From NCBI RefSeq assembly GCF_024171695.1, contig NZ_JAMTCF010000009.1, forward strand, positions 62,001 through 126,000: a stretch of DNA of 64,000 bases, written 5' to 3'. The notes beneath the pieces were generated by a model. That model did not search any database. It was given only the letters and a program-made list of their open reading frames with translations, and was not told the DNA's origin. Every line of letters begins with the position of its first letter. The first letter of the stretch is position 1. Below are positions 26,926 to 34,025 of this stretch, in pieces. This DNA comes from Actinosynnema pretiosum. Its GTDB lineage: Bacteria; Actinomycetota; Actinomycetes; Mycobacteriales; Pseudonocardiaceae. Both the position numbers and the translations under genes were made by a program.

Positions 26926-28965
26926 GTGCTGAGGGCGGAACCGGGAGTGCCGGGACGGCGGACCACGCCACCGAGGACGACCGCGCAGGGCCGCGCGAGC
27001 GCCCCGCAGGAGCGCACGCCACCCGACGCGCAACCCCCGACACCCGCCCGCGCCACGACGACCGGTGCCGCTCCCGTCGATGGCCGCGCCACGACGCCTC
27101 ACGCAGCTCCTGTCGATGGCCGTGCCACGACGCCCCACACCGCTCCTGCCGATGGCCGCAAACCTGCGGATGACCGGGCTCCCGCCGCTGGTCACGCTCC
27201 CGCCGCTGGTCACGCTCCCGCCGCTGGGCACGCCTGTGCGGATGGCCGCGCCCCTGCAACCGGCCGCACCCACACCGCTGGTCGCGCTCCCGGCGGCGAT
27301 CACGTGCCCGCTGGTGGTGGTGCGCCAGCAGGTGGCCGGGCTCCTGCCGGCCGCGCTCCCATCGATGGCCGTGCTCCTGCCGGTGGCGCGCCTGCCGGTG
27401 GCCGTGTCCCCGCCGGCCACGCACCTGCCGGTGGCCGAGCCCCTGTCGCCGGACGCGCACCCGCCAACGGCCGCGCCCCCGCCGGTGGCGCGCCTGTCGG
27501 ACACCGCGTCCCCGCTGGTGGTCGCCCTTCCGCCGATGTCACCCCCTCTGCCGGTGGCCGCCCCCCTGCGGGCACTCCCGCTCCTGCCACCGCGCCCGCT
27601 CCTGCCACCGCGCCCGCTCCTGCCGGCGGCCCCGTTCCCACCACCGCCCGCCCTCTCACCGCCCACCCCATCACCGCCCACCCCATCACCGCCCACCCGC
27701 TCCCCGCCCACCCCCGCGCCACCGCCACCCCACCTGCCACCCCGCCCCAAACCGACCCCACCTGGGGCCCCAGGGCCGACCCGGTGGCCAGGGCCCTGCG
27801 GATGATCGTCGACGGCGTGGTCGACCGCGAGGGCGTCCCCGGCCTCGCCACCCGCCTCGGCTACAGCGTCCGCCAGGTCGAGCGCCGCCTGCTGGCCGAG
27901 CTGGGCTCCGGGCCGCTGGCCATCGCGCGCGCCCGCCGGGCCCGCACCGCCAAGCTCCTGGTCGAGACCACCGCCCTTCCCATGACCGAGATCGCGGTGG
28001 CGGCCGGTTTCGCCAGCGTGCGGGCGTTCAACGAGACGGTGCGCGAGCTGTTCGGCCGCTCGCCCACGGATCTGCGCGGCGGTCGGCGCGCGCCCGGCGG
28101 CGAACCAGGCGCGGTCACCGTGCGGCTGCCGTTCCAGGGGCCGCTGCACGCCCCGTCGCTGTTCGGCCCGCTGGTGGCGAACGCGATCCCCGGCGTGGAG
28201 GAGTGGCGCGACGGCGCCTACCGCAGGACGCTGCGCCTGCCGCACGGCCACGGCGTGGTGTCGCTGCGCCCGCGCGCGGACCACGTGGAGTGCGACCTGG
28301 CCCTGACCGACTCGCGCGACCTCCCGGTCGCCATCTCCCGCTGCCGCCGCGCGCTGGACCTGGACGCCGACCCCGCCGAGGTCGACGCCGCGCTCCGCGC
28401 CGACCCCGTCCTGCGCCCGCTGGTCGACGCCGCGCCCGGCACCAGGGTCCCCGGCGTGGTGGACGGCGCGGAGTGCGCGGTGCGCGCCCTGCTCGGCGAA
28501 GGCACGACCGCGACCGCGAGCACGACCGCGAGCACGGGCTGGGCGCACCGGGTGGTGCAGGAGGCGGGCGAGGCCGTGCACGACCCGGCGGGCGGCCTGA
28601 CCCACCTGTTCCCCACCCCGCGCGCGCTCCTGGAGCTCGACCCCGCCCTGCTCCCGCCGCAGGCGCGCGCCCCCCTCACCGCCCTGCTCACCGTGCTGGT
28701 CGGCGGCGTCGACCTCGGCGCGGGCGCGGACCGGGCCGAGGCGCGGTCGGCGCTGCGCTGCGCGGGCGAGCGCGTGCTGGACGCCGTCCTCACCCGCTCG
28801 CTCGGCGACCCGGACGGCTTCTGCCCCGACGACCCCGCCCTGCGCGCAGCCGCTGGCGAGGTCGGCCTGCCGGTCACCGCCGCCGCGCTGGCGGACCGCT
28901 CGCGCGCGTGGCGCCCGTGGCGCGCCTACGCGACCCGCTACCTGCTCGGCCGCGCCCCGCGCTGA
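26926..28965 (+). CDS. degenerate Ada/AlkA-type regulator-glycosylase with a minisatellite N-terminus
   Basis: Recognisable from ~27769 (TWGPRADPVARALRMI): an AraC-type HTH (LATRLGYSVRQVERRLLAEL, LPMTEIAVAAGFAS) then an AlkA-like glycosylase domain with FCPDDPALR and RAWRPWRAYATRYLL. In the family this is preceded by an Ada zinc domain with four cysteines. Here that domain is absent, replaced by ~280 residues of APAGGR-type repeats. The glycosylase also lacks the PGxGPWT helix-hairpin-helix (reads CAGERVLDAV), and the GQxVS segment is replaced by TTATASTTAST. GTG 26926 after AGGGGG is a guess at the start; GTG 27783 is an alternative. Probably a decayed or repurposed gene. Confidence 0.65.
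   Translation: MLRAEPGVPGRRTTPPRTTAQGRASAPQERTPPDAQPPTPARATTTGAAPVDGRATTPHAAPVDGRATTPHTAPADGRKPADDRAPAAGHAPAAGHAPAAGHACADGRAPATGRTHTAGRAPGGDHVPAGGGAPAGGRAPAGRAPIDGRAPAGGAPAGGRVPAGHAPAGGRAPVAGRAPANGRAPAGGAPVGHRVPAGGRPSADVTPSAGGRPPAGTPAPATAPAPATAPAPAGGPVPTTARPLTAHPITAHPITAHPLPAHPRATATPPATPPQTDPTWGPRADPVARALRMIVDGVVDREGVPGLATRLGYSVRQVERRLLAELGSGPLAIARARRARTAKLLVETTALPMTEIAVAAGFASVRAFNETVRELFGRSPTDLRGGRRAPGGEPGAVTVRLPFQGPLHAPSLFGPLVANAIPGVEEWRDGAYRRTLRLPHGHGVVSLRPRADHVECDLALTDSRDLPVAISRCRRALDLDADPAEVDAALRADPVLRPLVDAAPGTRVPGVVDGAECAVRALLGEGTTATASTTASTGWAHRVVQEAGEAVHDPAGGLTHLFPTPRALLELDPALLPPQARAPLTALLTVLVGGVDLGAGADRAEARSALRCAGERVLDAVLTRSLGDPDGFCPDDPALRAAAGEVGLPVTAAALADRSRAWRPWRAYATRYLLGRAPR
27060..27760 (+). 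repeat. Ala/Pro/Gly minisatellite in the AlkA-like frame
   Basis: About 700 bp of degenerate 15-18-bp units, commonest GCTCCTGCCGGTGGCCGC (read A-P-A-G-G-R). Exact tandem copies: an 18-bp unit three times at ~27178-27231, a CCCGCTCCTGCCACCGCG unit near 27587-27622, and ATCACCGCCCACCCC near 27657-27690. Third positions are often T (GCT, CCT, GGT, GAT), unlike neighbouring genes. Confidence 0.75.
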
Positions 28966-29152
28966 CCACGCCGAACCCTTGTCCCGCAACCGATCCGCGC
29001 CGGGAATCGGCGGTTCCCCCCACCCGTCCGAACCCGGCGCTCTATGATCGCCATGACCGGACTCGGGGAATCGTGGCGGAAAATCGGTTTCGCCAGCGCC
29101 TGATCTGCCTATCCTCAGCGCGTCCCGAGTCGTCATGGACGGAGATCCCCCG

Positions 29153-29281
29153 TTGAGCACGGAACAGCTGTTCAGCCACCTTGAGTCGCACGACGCGCAC
29201 TTCCCCGTGCCCGCCTCCGCCGAGCCGAGCTACGAGGACCTGTTCCACGAGCCGCCCGCGACCGTCGAAGCTTCGTCCTGA
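29153..29281 (+). CDS. possible 42-aa peptide
   Basis: TTG 29153, eight bases after GGAG, opens a 42-codon frame (STEQLFSHLESHDAHFPV...) rich in Glu, His, Ser and Pro and ending ATVEASS. An in-frame ATG at 29135 would add six residues. A TTTCGC-16-TATCCT promoter-like pair (29088-29093 and 29110-29115) lies upstream, and a perfect 12-bp stem terminator follows, so a complete small transcription unit is framed. No homology recognised. It could be a peptide precursor or a small regulator; equally a chance frame. Confidence 0.45.
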   Translation: MSTEQLFSHLESHDAHFPVPASAEPSYEDLFHEPPATVEASS

Positions 29282-29297
29282 TCGGACGTTCCCCCGA

Positions 29298-29336
29298 CTC
29301 CCGTTGGCGCAGCGGGAAGACCGCCGCCAACGGGAG
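29298..29336. terminator. bidirectional hairpin
   Basis: CTCCCGTTGGCG (29298-29309) and CGCCAACGGGAG (29325-29336), perfect 12-bp stem with a 15-base loop, between the 42-aa frame and the convergent methyltransferase gene. Confidence 0.65.
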
Positions 29337-29390
29337 CCTCGCGCGCCCCGGAACCGTTGCGCCCCAACGGCCGCCCCGAGCGGCCCGGCG

Positions 29391-30224
29391 TCACCGCTTC
29401 CAGCCGACCGCACCCGCGATGCAGTGCGACACCGGGGCCAGCTCCTTGAGCTGAGGCCCGTCCGGCCACCAGTCGGCGCAGATCACCAGTCCGGGCTCGA
29501 CCAGCTCCAGCCCGTCGAACAGCTCCAGCAGCTCCGAGCGCTTGATGAACTTCCCGCTGCCCATGGGGCTGTGCAGGAACGCCTGCTCCATCCGCCGCGA
29601 CAACCGGCCCAGCTCCTCGGTCTCCGGGTCGAGGAAGTGGCTCAGCGCCACGAACGAGCCGGACGGCAGCGCGTCCACGTACTTCGCCATGATCTCCTTG
29701 GCGGACGGCGAAGTCCCGTTGTAGTGGTGCATCGTCCCCAGTTGCAGCAGCGCCACCGGCTTGCTGAAGTCGATGTGCGCCCGCACCACCGGGTCGTCCA
29801 GGATCGCCTCGGGGTCGAAGATGTCCGCCGCCGAGAAGTGCGTCTGGTCGTTCTCCTCCAGCAGCGCCCGCCCGTGCGCCAGCACCACCGGGTCGTTGTC
29901 CACGTACACCACCCGCGCCTCGGGCTGGAGCCGCTGCACGACCTGGTGGGTGTTCTCCGCCGTCGGCAGCCCCGAACCGCAGTCCAGGTACTGCGTGATC
30001 CCGGTCTGGCTGGCCAGGAACCTGGTCGCCCTGATCAGGAACCCCCGGTTGTCCACCGCCAGCGTCGCCGCCTCCGGCGTCACCTGCTGCACCCGGCGCA
30101 GCACCTCGCGGTCGATCTCGTAGTTGTCCTTGCCGTTGAGGAACGCGTCGTAGACCCTGGCGATGCTCGCCTTGGTCGTGTCGATGTAGACCGGGGCGGG
30201 GGCGTCCGGCGACAGAGCGGGCAT
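29391..30224 (-). CDS. SAM-dependent methyltransferase (DUF574/Methyltransf_19)
   Basis: A 277-aa protein of the actinobacterial Methyltransf_19 family: VYIDTTKASIARVYDAFLNGKDNY at the start is the family hallmark, YLDCGSGLPTAENTHQV is the SAM-binding glycine loop (~residue 75), VVYVDNDPVVLAHG the acidic strand, and the C-terminal part reads FDGLELVEPGLVICADWWP. Substrate unknown; many genomes carry numerous paralogues, often near XRE/DUF397 regulators, as here. ATG 30224 is preceded by GCGAGG. Divergent from the XRE gene with ~210 bp between. Confidence 0.9.
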   Translation of the reverse strand: MPALSPDAPAPVYIDTTKASIARVYDAFLNGKDNYEIDREVLRRVQQVTPEAATLAVDNRGFLIRATRFLASQTGITQYLDCGSGLPTAENTHQVVQRLQPEARVVYVDNDPVVLAHGRALLEENDQTHFSAADIFDPEAILDDPVVRAHIDFSKPVALLQLGTMHHYNGTSPSAKEIMAKYVDALPSGSFVALSHFLDPETEELGRLSRRMEQAFLHSPMGSGKFIKRSELLELFDGLELVEPGLVICADWWPDGPQLKELAPVSHCIAGAVGWKR

Positions 30225-30432
30225 GGCTACCTCGCAGGGTGGTCCGGGAGTAGAACTGCTCGTGCACCTCAGCACAGACGATCATCGAAGGGTATGGGCC
30301 CGCGCTGCGCGGGGACCGCTGTCGGGAGGGGTTGGACGGACGTGGGTGTACGTTCAGTGACGATGCGATGTCGGGCCACCGCGGCGCTACCGCCGATCGG
30401 GTGCGCGCTCCGGCGAGCGGGGAGGATCGGCG

Positions 30433-31317
30433 ATGGCCACCGGTGAGCCCCGGCTCCCCAGCGGCGAGCGGGACAGCGGCCCCACCGCGCTGAGGATCGT
30501 GCTCGGCGCCCAGCTGCGCAGGCTGCGCGAGGCCGCGGAGATCACCCGAGCCCAGGCCGGCTACCAGATCAGGGGTTCCGACTCGAAGATCAGCCGCTTG
30601 GAGCTGGGCCGGGTCGGGTTGAAGGAGCGCGACGTCTCCGACCTGCTGACCATGTACGGGATGGTCGACGAGGACGCGCGGCAGAAGTTCCTGGCGATGG
30701 TCCGCAGGTCCAACGAGCCGGGGTGGTGGCACCGCTACACCGATCTGATGCCCGACTGGTTCCAGGACTACGTCGGGCTGGAGGAGGCGGCGACCCGCAT
30801 CCTCAGCTACGAGACGCACTTCGTGCCCGGCCTGCTCCAGACCGAGGACTACGCGCGCGCCATCGCCAGCCACGGCAGGCCGGAGCTCGCGGGCCCGGAG
30901 GTGCAGCGCCGGGTGACGCTGCGGATGCGCCGCCAGAAGGTGCTCGCCAGGCCCGGCGCGCCCCGGCTGTGGGTGGTGATCGACGAGTCGGTGCTGCACC
31001 GGCCCATCGGCGGCAGGCAGGTGCTGGTGGACCAGTTGGACCACCTCCTGGAAGTGACCAAGCAGCCGCTCGTCACCCTCCAAATAGTCCCATTCCCGCT
31101 CAGCGGTTATGCCGCCGAAGGGCCGTTCACGATGCTCCGGTTCGGGGAGCCGGACCTGCCGGACATCGTCTACGTCGAGCACCTCGCGGGCGCGCTCTAC
31201 CTGGACAAACCCGAGGAGCTGGAGATCTACGGACGGGTGTTCGACCGGCTCACCGTCGATGCGGAGACGCCCGATCGCAGCAGGCAGGTGCTGGCCAAGG
31301 CGCGCGCCTCGCTGTGA
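30433..31317 (+). CDS. XRE-family regulator with DUF5753
   Basis: A 294-aa protein. The N-terminal XRE helix-turn-helix covers residues ~18-75 (LGAQLRRLREAAEITRAQAG, SKISRLELGR). The DUF5753 domain follows (ILSYETHFVPGLLQTEDYARA, then VLHRPIGGRQVLVDQLDHLL, and FTMLRFGEPDLPDIVYVEHL). GGAGG at 30421 precedes ATG 30433. This is the WhiJ-type protein that pairs with a DUF397 protein in developmental and metabolic control of actinomycetes. The paired DUF397 gene lies 156 bp downstream behind its own promoter and palindromes. Confidence 0.92.
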   Translation: MATGEPRLPSGERDSGPTALRIVLGAQLRRLREAAEITRAQAGYQIRGSDSKISRLELGRVGLKERDVSDLLTMYGMVDEDARQKFLAMVRRSNEPGWWHRYTDLMPDWFQDYVGLEEAATRILSYETHFVPGLLQTEDYARAIASHGRPELAGPEVQRRVTLRMRRQKVLARPGAPRLWVVIDESVLHRPIGGRQVLVDQLDHLLEVTKQPLVTLQIVPFPLSGYAAEGPFTMLRFGEPDLPDIVYVEHLAGALYLDKPEELEIYGRVFDRLTVDAETPDRSRQVLAKARASL

Positions 31318-31365
31318 CTCCCGGATAGGGGTTTCCGCCATTAGAGGGAGATTCCGCCGCTGCAT

Positions 31366-31431
31366 ATGCACGTGCATTTACGGGTGTCCACGCCGCTGCT
31401 AGCGTCCGTGCACGGCTCAGATGCACGTGCA
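31366..31431 (+). promoter_or_regulatory. promoter and triple palindrome in front of DUF397
   Basis: TTTACG (31377-31382) and TAGCGT (31400-31405) with a 17-bp spacer. Three GTGCAC-type palindromes surround it: ATGCACGTGCAT at 31366-31377 abutting the -35, CCGTGCACGG at 31406-31415 over the predicted start site, and TGCACGTGCA at 31422-31431 just downstream. Likely operators for the upstream XRE protein. Confidence 0.7.
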
Positions 31432-31473
31432 GATGCACCGTCTGCGGAGCTTCGGACCGAATGGGGTGGGGCA

Positions 31474-31713
31474 ATGGCGGGCAAGGTCCACAACGGCATG
31501 TCGGCGGCGTCGCTGCAGGGGGTGGTGTGGCGGAAGAGCGCACGCAGCGGCGCGCTGGGCAACTGCGTGGAGCTCGCCGACCTGGTGGACGGGGGGATCG
31601 CCGTGCGCAACTCGCGCTTCCCCGACGGTCCGGCCCTGGTCTACACCAGGGAGGAGGTCGCCGCCTTCGTCGCAGGGGCGAAGGACGGCGAGTTCGATGA
31701 CCTCCTCGGCTGA
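31474..31713 (+). CDS. DUF397 protein
   Basis: A 79-aa protein with the DUF397 core: VVWRKSARSGALGNCVELAD followed by IAVRNSRFPDGPALVYTREEVAAFVAGAKDGEFDDL. DUF397 proteins act as small antagonist partners of XRE-DUF5753 regulators, and the upstream gene is such a regulator. ATG 31474 is chosen because the family begins a few residues before the WRKSARS motif. The last 17 bases overlap the start of the next small gene. Confidence 0.92.
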   Translation: MAGKVHNGMSAASLQGVVWRKSARSGALGNCVELADLVDGGIAVRNSRFPDGPALVYTREEVAAFVAGAKDGEFDDLLG

Positions 31714-32002
31714 CCAGGGGTGTCGAACAGCCGGGCAGTTACGCCAGTTGATCGCGCGGGGGTTCCAGTTCCTGCACCCGCGCGACGCGAGGGGTGAACT
31801 GGCTGCTGTCGTCGGCGTTCGGGCCCACCACACCGTGATCGACGTGGTCCGGCTGCACGACGAGGACAACGCGGTCGCGATCCGGATGCCCGCCGACGAG
31901 TCGAACGTGCTGTTCCCCAGCAGGTTCTCCTGGCGCAGGCGGGGACCGGCGACCGCGGTGCTGGAAGAGCTGCTCGAACTACCGGACGACCGGATGACCT
32001 AG
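31697..32002 (+). CDS. hypothetical small protein coupled to DUF397
   Basis: A 101-aa protein with ATG 31697 inside the DUF397 end (17-bp overlap, different frame), so it is translationally coupled. Composition looks real: a helix LRQLIARGFQFLHPRD, then strands LAAVVGVRAHHTVIDVVRLH and NAVAIRMPAD, and a terminal helix AVLEELLELPDD. No family recognised. Probable third element of the XRE/DUF397 unit. Confidence 0.6.
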   Translation: MTSSADQGCRTAGQLRQLIARGFQFLHPRDARGELAAVVGVRAHHTVIDVVRLHDEDNAVAIRMPADESNVLFPSRFSWRRRGPATAVLEELLELPDDRMT

Positions 32003-32399
32003 GTCGTCCCTCCCCCGGCGAACTGACCTGGGTGAGCGCACGGGTTCGGGCCCCACGCGCCGGGGCCCCCGGCCCGCTCCCCGTTCGTCGAGACCGGCGC
32101 GGTGGTCGCCGCAGGCGCCCTCGCGGGCGTCGCCTGACCGTGCGGCGATCACCGCGCCGCGCCGGTGAGAACGAGGGGTTCCACCGTCCACAGAGGACTT
32201 CGATCGTCGGGCTCGGGTGGTGCGGCAGCGCCGCCCGGCGTCACAGGGGGTGACGACGAGCGAGGTCCGCGCGGGGTTCGGCTTCCCGATGCGCGAGCAC
32301 GGGCGGCCCGACCCCGCCGCAGGCGGTGGGACGCCGAAAAGCGGATGCCCCCTCCCGGAATCCTCGGGAGGGGGCATCCGCGCGTCCGGGGGCGGTCCG
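32003..32399. terminator. intergenic region with a strong bidirectional terminator
   Basis: The region has no gene. It contains a perfect 17-bp stem GCGGATGCCCCCTCCCG (32341-32357)/CGGGAGGGGGCATCCGC (32365-32381) with loop GAATCCT, 19 bp beyond the stop of the convergent lytic transglycosylase. Confidence 0.8.
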
Positions 32400-33785
32400 C
32401 TACTCGCGCGCGGACTTCTCCACAGGCTTGTCCACAGGTGTGGACATCTCGAACAGGTGTTCGATCGCCGCGACCTGCTCGGCGGTGCACCCGGCGAGGC
32501 GCACCTCGTCGGCGGTCGGCGCGACCGGCCGCGCGGCCTGCGCGTGCTCCTGCACCAGCACCAGGCACCGGTCCACCTGCGGCGGTTCCGGCGCGGCGGG
32601 GCGCTTGCTCTCGACGGGCGGCGCGTTCGCGGGCTGCGGCGCGGAGTTCGTCGCCTGACCGCCCTGGAGCGCCGGGTCCTGCGGGTTCGCGCCCTGCGGC
32701 GCCTGCGAGCCGGGGACCGCCGAGTCCGGGGCCGCCGAGCCGGGGTCCCCCTGGCCGGTCGCGGGGGACTGGGGCGCGGCCGGGTCGGCCGGGGGGTTCT
32801 CCGCCGAGCCCGGCGCGGCGGAGTCCGGCGCCGAGGAGTCCGGCGCGGCGGACTCGGGAGCCACTGACCCGGAGGCCGACTCCGGAGCCGCCGAGTCGGG
32901 CGCCGACGACTCCGGCGCCGAGGACTCCCCTGACGCCCCGGCGCTTTCCGGCTTCCCACCGTCGTCGCCCTCGTCCTCGTCCGCGCCCGGCGGCAGCGCG
33001 GGCACCTCCACCGCGCCGTCCGAGTAGGCCCGCATCCAGGTCTCCACCGCCACCACGTAGGTCCGCGAGTGGTTGTACCGGAACACCGCCGCGTCCAGGT
33101 CGCTCTGCTTCGACAGGTCCATCCCGCCCGAGCACAGGTACTTCCCGGCCGCGACCGCCGAGTCGTGGATGTTGTGCGGGCTGGACACCCCGTCGCCGTT
33201 GCCGTCCGCCGCGTAGCGCTGCCACGTCGACGGGATGAACTGCATCGGCCCGACCGCGCGGTCCCAGGACCGGTCCCCGTCGTGCCGACCGCCGTCGGTG
33301 TCCCGGATCGCGGCGAACTCCCCGCCGTCCAGCACCGGCCCGAGGATCTGCGGCGCGGTCTCCCCGCTCGGGTCGGCCCGCCCGCCGCGCGCGTGCCCCG
33401 ACTCGATCTTCCCGATCCCGGCCAGGTGGTACCAGCGCAGGTTGCACGACCCGGCGAGCGCCTGCTCGGCCTTCCGGTACGCCTCCAGCACGTTCACCGG
33501 GATGCCCTTGGCCCCGGTGGTCGCGGGCGGCGCCGGTTCAGCCCCGGCCGCGCGGTCGGCCTCGGGGCCCTGCCGCGCGGCCTCGGGCGTCGCCGCCGGT
33601 GTCAGGCCGTCGGAGTCCTCCACCGCCATCGGCCGGACGCTCCGCTCCGCGGGCGGCGACGTCGCGCCCGCGGCGGCAGGCCCAGGGTCGGGCAGCGCCG
33701 CGTTGGATGATGCCGCGATGGCGCACAGGACACCGACCATCGCGGTCAGCGCCGGACGTCGGTGGGTCGTCTCACGTGGGTGCAC
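32400..33785 (-). CDS. secreted lytic murein transglycosylase with low-complexity tail
   Basis: A 461-aa protein. A signal peptide covers the first ~30 residues (ALTAMVGVLCAIAASSNA). An SLT/MltB-like domain spans ~95-265: RWYHLAGIGKIESGHARGG with the catalytic glutamate in KIESGH, then WDRAVGPMQFIPSTWQRYAADGNGDG and AVFRYNHSRTYVVAV. A ~110-residue tail of repeated SAPESAAPDS-like units follows, then a short Cys-containing end domain (DRCLVLVQEHAQ...GCTAEQVAAIEHLFEM). It would cleave peptidoglycan outside the membrane. GTG 33785 is chosen as start. Divergent from the giant adhesin gene. Confidence 0.87.
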   Translation of the reverse strand: MHPRETTHRRPALTAMVGVLCAIAASSNAALPDPGPAAAGATSPPAERSVRPMAVEDSDGLTPAATPEAARQGPEADRAAGAEPAPPATTGAKGIPVNVLEAYRKAEQALAGSCNLRWYHLAGIGKIESGHARGGRADPSGETAPQILGPVLDGGEFAAIRDTDGGRHDGDRSWDRAVGPMQFIPSTWQRYAADGNGDGVSSPHNIHDSAVAAGKYLCSGGMDLSKQSDLDAAVFRYNHSRTYVVAVETWMRAYSDGAVEVPALPPGADEDEGDDGGKPESAGASGESSAPESSAPDSAAPESASGSVAPESAAPDSSAPDSAAPGSAENPPADPAAPQSPATGQGDPGSAAPDSAVPGSQAPQGANPQDPALQGGQATNSAPQPANAPPVESKRPAAPEPPQVDRCLVLVQEHAQAARPVAPTADEVRLAGCTAEQVAAIEHLFEMSTPVDKPVEKSARE

Positions 33786-34025
33786 GGGGAATCCCAATAC
33801 CGTCGTGGGTGGTCAGCGATACGCGATCCACTAGTAACACGGCTGGTGGGGGTGCCAACCGCCGTTCCCCCCATCGAGTTGGTGTTTGTCCGCCGCCTGA
33901 TCGCTCGGACCGGTTAACTTCCGCCCTTGACCGTGCACCGCTCCTCCGGGCGACGGACAGTGCTGCGGGGTTCACCCTCAGTTCACATCCGCCGGATTCC
34001 GGTCCTCGATCACGGAGTTGTGCCG

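Noticed and set aside
27178..27231. CRISPR-like array in the AlkA-like frame
   Set aside because: Units are contiguous 18-bp repeats without unique spacers and code in frame; no cas genes are present.
27065..27805. A second plus-strand frame across the minisatellite as a separate Pro/Leu-rich protein
   Set aside because: Repeat arrays of 3n-bp units stay open in all frames; only the frame continuous with the HTH has a recognisable domain. No Ada zinc domain was found in it.
29391..30224. RiPP cluster formed by the 42-aa frame and the methyltransferase
   Set aside because: The two are convergent and separated by a terminator; no other modification enzyme is present, so no cluster claim is made.
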